Shown piece after piece: positions 35,808 to 39,953 of a stretch of 39,953 nucleotides of DNA. Every line of letters begins with the position of its first letter. Positions within the stretch are counted from its first letter, which is position 1. The notes under the pieces were generated by a model. It was not told the origin of the DNA. It was given only the letters and a program-made list of their open reading frames with translations, and ran no database searches. The translations under genes and the position numbers were made by a program. This DNA comes from Thioalkalivibrio sp. (lineage in GTDB: Bacteria > Pseudomonadota > Gammaproteobacteria > Ectothiorhodospirales > Ectothiorhodospiraceae). The stretch covers positions 1 to 39,953 of the forward strand of contig JAABTX010000020.1 in assembly GCA_011389655.1 (NCBI GenBank). The letters run 5' to 3'.

Positions 35808-35840
35808 CTTGCAACCATCCTTGTGAAAATCCAGCGGCTC

Positions 35841-35869
35841 AGTCTGAGAGCGCCCCGGCCCGCCGTCAA
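35841..35869 (-). promoter_or_regulatory. Probable mlaF operon promoter
   Basis: Minus strand: -35 TTGACG (35869-35864, 5 of 6), 17-base spacer, -10 CAGACT (35846-35841, 3 of 6). The predicted start near 35834 would leave a leader of about 27 bases before the mlaF GTG. The weak -10 lowers confidence. Confidence 0.42.
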
Positions 35870-35905
35870 CCTGTGGGCCGTCCGGTCCGGAGCCGGGGGC
35901 ATGCC

Positions 35906-36511
35906 TCAGTCCCGTTTCCAGTCGAGACCGCCGAGCCGAAGAATGGTCTGCGCCTGCTCGAGTTCTCGCGGGCCGCTGCGCAGGAAGGCCAGGGTGTCGC
36001 GACCCGGCGTCGCGGCGGCATGCAGCGATTCCAGCAGGGCCCGCCACTGCCGCGGGTCCAGTCCGGTCTCCGGTTCCAGCACCAGTACCGTCTCGAGCCC
36101 GTTCGTCCAGGCCTGCGCGGACCTCACACCGGCAACCACCGGGTCCTCCACCCGGCGGAAGACCTTTGCCGGTTCCAGTGACAACGGGGCCTCGGCGGCC
36201 GCGTCCGGGAACAGGAAACCGCCGAGGCGCTCCCCGAGCCGAGCCGCAACCCGGAGACAGTCGGCGCCGGCGCGCGCCGGGACCTCCAGGTACAGGCGCA
36301 GTTCCTCAGGCACCTCCTGCAGCCGGCAGTCATCCGCGGCCCAGCTCGGCCAATGGTCGACCGGTGACAGCAGGTCTGGCCAGAAGTGGGCGTAATAGGC
36401 AAGCCTCCAGTCGGCGGGCAGGTCCTCCGGGTAAAACGACCGCCAGGCGGGGTTCTCATCGTCCTCCACCGCAGCCACGCGCAATCCGCCGTGGGGGGCT
36501 TCCGCTGACAT
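35906..36511 (-). CDS. Uncharacterised protein, possibly a short DUF72-like relative
   Basis: I do not recognise this 201-residue protein with confidence. It is acidic, rich in Trp, Leu and Ala, and has no signal peptide or membrane segment, so it is probably cytoplasmic. The N-terminal stretch NPAWRSFYPEDLPADWRLAYYAHFWPDLL recalls the opening of DUF72/YecE TIM-barrel proteins (a Trp, then FYPEGLP and LAYYA). However, the expected following motifs are missing and the protein is shorter than the family (about 240-270). The start ATG at 36509-36511 has GGAGA 7 bases upstream, and codon use fits its neighbours, supporting a real gene. It lies 98 bases before mlaF and is divergent from kdsD. Pseudomonas has no gene in this place. 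Confidence 0.75.
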   Translation of the reverse strand: MSAEAPHGGLRVAAVEDDENPAWRSFYPEDLPADWRLAYYAHFWPDLLSPVDHWPSWAADDCRLQEVPEELRLYLEVPARAGADCLRVAARLGERLGGFLFPDAAAEAPLSLEPAKVFRRVEDPVVAGVRSAQAWTNGLETVLVLEPETGLDPRQWRALLESLHAAATPGRDTLAFLRSGPRELEQAQTILRLGGLDWKRD

Positions 36512-36591
36512 CAGGCAATCTCCGGGCGTTGGTTCTCCGCGGATGCTAGCGGCTCGACCCCGTGGCGGAAAGCCTGCAATGGCCGGGACGC

Positions 36592-36620
36592 TGGAAAACG
36601 GGATGCCGATACGGGATTAT
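36592..36620 (+). promoter_or_regulatory. Possible kdsD promoter
   Basis: Plus strand: TGGAAA (36592-36597), 17-base spacer, GATTAT (36615-36620). Each hexamer has four or five consensus matches. It would start transcription near 36627, about 23 bases before the kdsD ATG, in the 138-base divergent gap. The other strand shows no clear promoter for the unrecognised gene. Confidence 0.33.
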
Positions 36621-36649
36621 CACCGCATGACCGGCCCGGACACCGACTG

Positions 36650-37642
36650 ATGGACGCTCCCCGCACGCACCTGGATTCCGAAAACACCCGCAATCTCGCG
36701 CTGGCGGTGATCGCGACCGAGGCCGAGGCGATCGGCGCCCTGGCGCATCGGGTCGACGCAGATTTCCTCCGCGCCTGCGAGCATGTGCTGGATTGCCGCG
36801 GGCGCGTGGTGGTGACCGGCATGGGCAAGTCCGGGCACATCGGCGGCAAGTTCGCGGCGACGCTGGCCTCCACCGGCACGCCGGCATTCTTCGTCCATCC
36901 CGGCGAGGCGAGCCACGGCGACCTGGGAATGATCACCCGGGACGACACCGTGATCGCGCTGTCCAACTCCGGCGAGACGGACGAACTGCTGCTCATCCTT
37001 CCGATCATCCGCCGCCTGGGGGTGCCGCTGATCGCGCTGACCGGCAACCCGGGATCGCGTCTGGCGCGCGAGGCCACGGTGCACCTGGACGTCAGTGTGG
37101 CCCGGGAGGCCTGTCCGCTCGGCCTGGCGCCCACTTCGAGCACCACCGCGGCACTGGTGATGGGTGACGCGCTGGCGGTGGCGGTCCTCGACGCGAGGGG
37201 ATTCACCGCGAACGATTTCGCCCGCTCGCACCCGGGCGGCCGGCTGGGGCGACGGCTGCTGATCCACGTCGGCGACATCATGCGCACCGGAGACGCGGTG
37301 CCCTGCATTCATGCCACCGCCCTGCTTCGCGATGCCCTGCTCGAGATCTCGCGCAAGGGGCTGGGCATGGTGGTCGTCTGCGACGACTCGGGTCGGGTGG
37401 AAGGCGTCTTCACCGATGGCGACCTGCGCCGCACGCTCGACCGTGGCCTGGACCTGCACCGCCTGACCATCGGTGAGGCCATGACCCGGGACGGTTTCAC
37501 CGGACGGGCACAGTGGCTCGCGGTCGAGGCCCTCGAGCTGATGGAGAGCCGCCGGATCAACGCCCTGCCGATCGTGGACGACGCGTTGCACCTGGTCGGC
37601 GCACTGAACATGCACGATCTGCTCCGGGCCGGGGTGGCCTGA
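36650..37642 (+). CDS. kdsD: Arabinose-5-phosphate isomerase
   Basis: KdsD converts ribulose-5-phosphate to arabinose-5-phosphate, the first step of KDO synthesis for lipopolysaccharide. The 330-residue product has an N-terminal SIS domain (about 40-185) with VVVTGMGKSGHIGGKFAATL, FFVHPGEASHGDLGMI, ALSNSGETDELL and LGLAPTSSTTAALVMGDALAV. Two C-terminal CBS domains (about 210-325) include EGVFTDGDLRRTLDRG and INALPIVDD. The ATG follows only a weak ribosome site. The stop overlaps kdsC by one base (TGATG). Confidence 0.96.
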   Translation: MDAPRTHLDSENTRNLALAVIATEAEAIGALAHRVDADFLRACEHVLDCRGRVVVTGMGKSGHIGGKFAATLASTGTPAFFVHPGEASHGDLGMITRDDTVIALSNSGETDELLLILPIIRRLGVPLIALTGNPGSRLAREATVHLDVSVAREACPLGLAPTSSTTAALVMGDALAVAVLDARGFTANDFARSHPGGRLGRRLLIHVGDIMRTGDAVPCIHATALLRDALLEISRKGLGMVVVCDDSGRVEGVFTDGDLRRTLDRGLDLHRLTIGEAMTRDGFTGRAQWLAVEALELMESRRINALPIVDDALHLVGALNMHDLLRAGVA

Positions 37643-38181
37643 TGCCGCTGGAGTCCGGAATCCTGCTGCAACGGCAACGGCAGATCCGCCTCCTGATCCT
37701 CGACGTGGACGGAGTGCTGACCGATGGCAGCCTGTTTCTCGGGGACGGCGGAGAACAGTACAAGGCCTTTCACAGCCGCGACGGCCACGGCATCCGGATG
37801 GCCCAGCAGGGCGGTCTGGAGCTGGCAATCCTGACCGGACGCAACTCCGAGGTGGTGCTGCACCGCATGCGCGATCTCGGAGTAAGGCACCTGCTGCAGG
37901 GACGCCGGGACAAGGGCGAGGCGCTCGAGGAACTCCTCGGACAGACCGGTTTTGGACCGGAACAGAGCGCCTTCGTCGGAGACGACGTCGTCGATCTGCC
38001 CGCCATGCGCCGGGTTGCACTCGGCATCGCGGTCGCCGATGCGCACCCGCTGGTCCTCGAACACGCCGACTGGCACACCTGCGAGCGGGGCGGCCGCGGT
38101 GCCGTCCGCGAGGTCTGCGAGACCCTGCTCGCCGCGCAGGGCCGGCTGGAGGACATCCTCCGTGCCTATCTCGACACGTAA
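37642..38181 (+). CDS. kdsC: 3-deoxy-D-manno-octulosonate 8-phosphate phosphatase
   Basis: KdsC is a tetrameric HAD-superfamily phosphatase that releases KDO from KDO-8-phosphate. The 179-residue product has the catalytic DVDGVLTDG near residue 20 (nucleophile and acid aspartates), AFHSRDGHGIRM, ILTGRNSEVV, the lysine region RDKGEALEELL, and GDDVVDLPAM with the magnesium-binding aspartates. Type C0 HAD enzymes of this length lack a cap domain. The ATG shares its first base with the kdsD stop. The upstream open frame inside kdsD was rejected. Confidence 0.96.
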   Translation: MPLESGILLQRQRQIRLLILDVDGVLTDGSLFLGDGGEQYKAFHSRDGHGIRMAQQGGLELAILTGRNSEVVLHRMRDLGVRHLLQGRRDKGEALEELLGQTGFGPEQSAFVGDDVVDLPAMRRVALGIAVADAHPLVLEHADWHTCERGGRGAVREVCETLLAAQGRLEDILRAYLDT

Positions 38182-38764
38182 CGGCGGCCGCCGACCGCTT
38201 CCGGCACCCCGGACGCGCGGCCCGGTGCGCGCCGCTGCACTGCTTCTGGCAGTCGCGGCGGCAGCCGTTCCAGCGTCGCCTGCGGCCGTGGAACCGGACC
38301 CCCAGTTCGACATCCTGGGGTTCACGCTGCGCATCACCGACGCGGAGGGCACAGTCACGCATGTGCTGAAGGGGGAGCGCATGCAGCAGTTCCAGGACCT
38401 TGGAATCCAGCGTGCGCAGGAGCCCCGGCTGGAGCTGCTGACCGAGGGCCGCGTGGACTGGATCTGGACCGCGCCGGCGGCGGTGCATGATCCGGCGGAA
38501 GAGCGGCTGGAAACGGTCGGGATCACCGAGGGCGTCCAGTTGCCCGGGCCAGCGAACCCGCGGACCGAGATCGAAACGGCGGACGTGACCATCCTGACCG
38601 GAACCCGCGAGGTGATGACCAACGCTCGGGCGACGGTGCTCCGCCCCGGGCTGTTCATGACCGGCATCGGGATGCATGCCGACGTGCAGGCCGACATCAT
38701 CGAGCTCCGGAACGAGGTCGAGACCGTCTATGCTCCTCAGGAGACAGAGGAAGATCCGCAATGA
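38162..38764 (+). CDS. lptC: LptC, LPS export inner-membrane protein
   Basis: LptC is the bitopic inner-membrane subunit that passes LPS from LptB2FG to LptA. The 200-residue product has a basic cytoplasmic tail, one hydrophobic segment (about 23-43, rich in Ala and Leu) and a beta-jellyroll LptC domain (FDILGFTLRITDAEGTVTHVLKGERMQQF onward). I chose the GTG at 38162 because GGAGG lies 9 bases upstream, so the gene starts 20 bases inside kdsC. A GTG at 38225 would also leave a signal-anchor but has no ribosome site. The stop overlaps lptA by 4 bases. Sequence similarity in LptC is low, and operon position is a large part of the evidence. Confidence 0.88.
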   Translation: MPISTRNGGRRPLPAPRTRGPVRAAALLLAVAAAAVPASPAAVEPDPQFDILGFTLRITDAEGTVTHVLKGERMQQFQDLGIQRAQEPRLELLTEGRVDWIWTAPAAVHDPAEERLETVGITEGVQLPGPANPRTEIETADVTILTGTREVMTNARATVLRPGLFMTGIGMHADVQADIIELRNEVETVYAPQETEEDPQ

Positions 38765-39264
38765 ACCAACGGACATTGCCGCTGCGCATCGCCGCCGGCG
38801 CGCTGCGTGGCCTGCTTCTGGCCTGCCTGCCTGCGATCCTCGCCGCCCAGACGCCGACGCTGCCGGTGCAGATCACCGCCGACAGCGCCGAGATGGACGA
38901 ACGGCGCGGAATCGGCACCTACACCGGCGACGTCGTCGTCACCCACGGTGACATGACGCTGTGGGCGGACCGTATCGTGATCCACGCTCCGGACCGGCGC
39001 CCGACCCGAATGGAGGCCCAGGGCAAGCCGGTGCGCGCAGAGGCGCCCGACGCCGACAACCAGCCGCGGGTCGCGACATCCCTGGAGATGGAATATCACC
39101 TCGAAGACGAGGTGCTGGTGCTGCTGGGCGAGGCGCGGGTGCAGACCTTGACGGAGGACGCACGCGGCGAGCGGATCCGTTATGACCTCGCACAGGATGT
39201 CATCCGCATCGAAGGCACGCCGGAAGAGCGCGTCCGGATCACCATCCAGCCGGAAGCCGAATGA
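38761..39264 (+). CDS. lptA: LptA, periplasmic LPS bridge protein
   Basis: LptA forms the periplasmic bridge along which LPS moves from LptC to LptD. The 167-residue product has a signal peptide (basic start, hydrophobic run, cleavage near ILA-AQ) and an OstA-type domain with [40 protein letters not shown], the conserved core of the family. ATGA overlaps link it to lptC and lptB. Confidence 0.95.
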   Translation: MNQRTLPLRIAAGALRGLLLACLPAILAAQTPTLPVQITADSAEMDERRGIGTYTGDVVVTHGDMTLWADRIVIHAPDRRPTRMEAQGKPVRAEAPDADNQPRVATSLEMEYHLEDEVLVLLGEARVQTLTEDARGERIRYDLAQDVIRIEGTPEERVRITIQPEAE

Positions 39265-39953
39265 CGGCCGCCGCGGATCCCAGCGGCACGGCCCGCGCGG
39301 AGCCGGCCCCGGATGATCGTCTGGTGGGCATCGCGCTGACCAAACGCTACGGCACGCGCACGGTGCTGGACGGGGCCGACGTCGACGTCGCCCGGGGCGA
39401 GGTGGTCGGTCTGCTGGGACCGAACGGTGCCGGCAAGACCACCTGCTTCTACATCCTGGTGGGACTGATACAGGCGGACGCGGGCCGCATCATGCTGGCC
39501 GGCCGCGAGCTCACGCGCGCGCCGGTCCATCTGCGCGCGCGACTCGGAATCGGTTACCTGCCCCAGGAGGCATCGATCTTCCGCCGTCTGACGGTCTGGC
39601 AGAACCTGCAGGCCGTGCTCGAGTTGCGCCGGGACCTCGATGCGGCCGGACGCCGGGAGATCGGGGACGCACTGATCGAGGAATTCCAGCTGAATACAGT
39701 GCGCGACAGCGCGGGGATCGCGCTGTCCGGCGGCGAGCGGCGGCGCGCCGAGATTGCCCGCGCGCTGGCGGGCAACCCGCAGTTCGTCTGCCTCGACGAA
39801 CCGTTCGCGGGCGTGGACCCGATCTCGGTGGTGGAGATTCAGGAGGTGATCGCCCACCTGAAACAACGGGGCATCGGGGTGCTGATCTCGGACCACAACG
39901 TGCGCGAGACACTGGGCATCTGTGACCGGGCCTACATCCTCAGCGAGGGCCGC
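39261..39953 (+). CDS. lptB: LptB, LPS export ATPase (partial, 231 residues, runs off right edge)
   Basis: LptB is the ABC ATPase that powers LPS extraction from the inner membrane with LptF and LptG. The frame is open from the ATG at 39261, which overlaps the lptA stop (ATGA), to the window end. Seen: Walker [10 protein letters not shown], the Q-loop [18 protein letters not shown], the signature [16 protein letters not shown], Walker [14 protein letters not shown], and the switch histidine in [11 protein letters not shown]. The [12 protein letters not shown] and SDHNVRETL segments are typical of LptB. It has about 15 extra residues before the core at the N-terminus. Only the extreme C-terminus is missing; rpoN usually follows. 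Confidence 0.97.
   Translation, partial: MTAAADPSGTARAEPAPDDRLVGIALTKRYGTRTVLDGADVDVARGEVVGLLGPNGAGKTTCFYILVGLIQADAGRIMLAGRELTRAPVHLRARLGIGYLPQEASIFRRLTVWQNLQAVLELRRDLDAAGRREIGDALIEEFQLNTVRDSAGIALSGGERRRAEIARALAGNPQFVCLDEPFAGVDPISVVEIQEVIAHLKQRGIGVLISDHNVRETLGICDRAYILSEGR

Noticed and set aside
36620-38776. A long open frame on the minus strand antisense to kdsD, kdsC and lptC
   Set aside because: Same reason: it is a mirror of strongly recognisable genes, with no ribosome site or domain pattern of its own.

Overview
The window is a GC-rich (roughly two-thirds G+C by eye), almost fully coding chromosomal segment from a gammaproteobacterium. Three things point there: a complete division and cell wall (dcw) cluster in the proteobacterial order, a bacterial type A RNase P RNA, and a gene order that follows the Pseudomonas chromosome closely (mraZ, rnpB, rsmI, lpoA, yraN ... 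sspB, sspA, cytochrome bc1 ... NIF3, algW, hisC, hisD, hisG, murA, mlaBCDEF, kdsD, kdsC, lptC, lptA, lptB). The combination of base composition, murB inside the dcw cluster and the altered neighbours suggests an Ectothiorhodospiraceae/Chromatiales-type organism. That placement is inference, not proof.

Layout. Bases 1-15489 (minus strand) hold the dcw operon, read from an identifiable promoter and MraZ operator: mraZ, rsmH, ftsL, ftsI, murE, murF, mraY, murD, ftsW, murG, murC, murB, ddl, ftsQ and the start of ftsA, which runs off the left edge. Nearly every junction overlaps, mostly by 4 bases (ATGA). Bases 15490-17208 hold rnpB and rsmI, also on the minus strand, separated by a dyad-rich stretch that looks like a small non-autonomous mobile element. 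Bases 17184-20871 (plus strand) hold lpoA, yraN and a GlcD-like FAD oxidase. Bases 20864-25755 (minus) hold sspB, sspA, the cytochrome bc1 genes and a NIF3-family gene. algW (plus) follows at 25845-26978.

Bases 26997-36511 (minus) run, in transcription order, from an unrecognised gene through mlaFEDCB and murA to hisG, a DAHP synthase gene, hisD and hisC. Bases 36650 to the right edge (plus) hold kdsD, kdsC, lptC, lptA and a partial lptB.

Functionally this is an envelope-biogenesis neighbourhood: peptidoglycan precursor synthesis and septal synthesis (dcw, murA, lpoA), outer-membrane lipid asymmetry (mla), KDO synthesis and LPS export (kds, lpt), and envelope stress or adaptor-mediated proteolysis (algW, sspB). 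It is interleaved with histidine and aromatic amino acid synthesis and the respiratory bc1 complex. I found no defence system, prophage, CRISPR array, toxin-antitoxin pair or tRNA, and no convincing new multi-gene system. The items most worth a second look are the palindromic element that abuts the rsmI stop codon, the DAHP synthase gene inside the his genes, the unrecognised protein upstream of mla, and the three-repeat MraZ operator.
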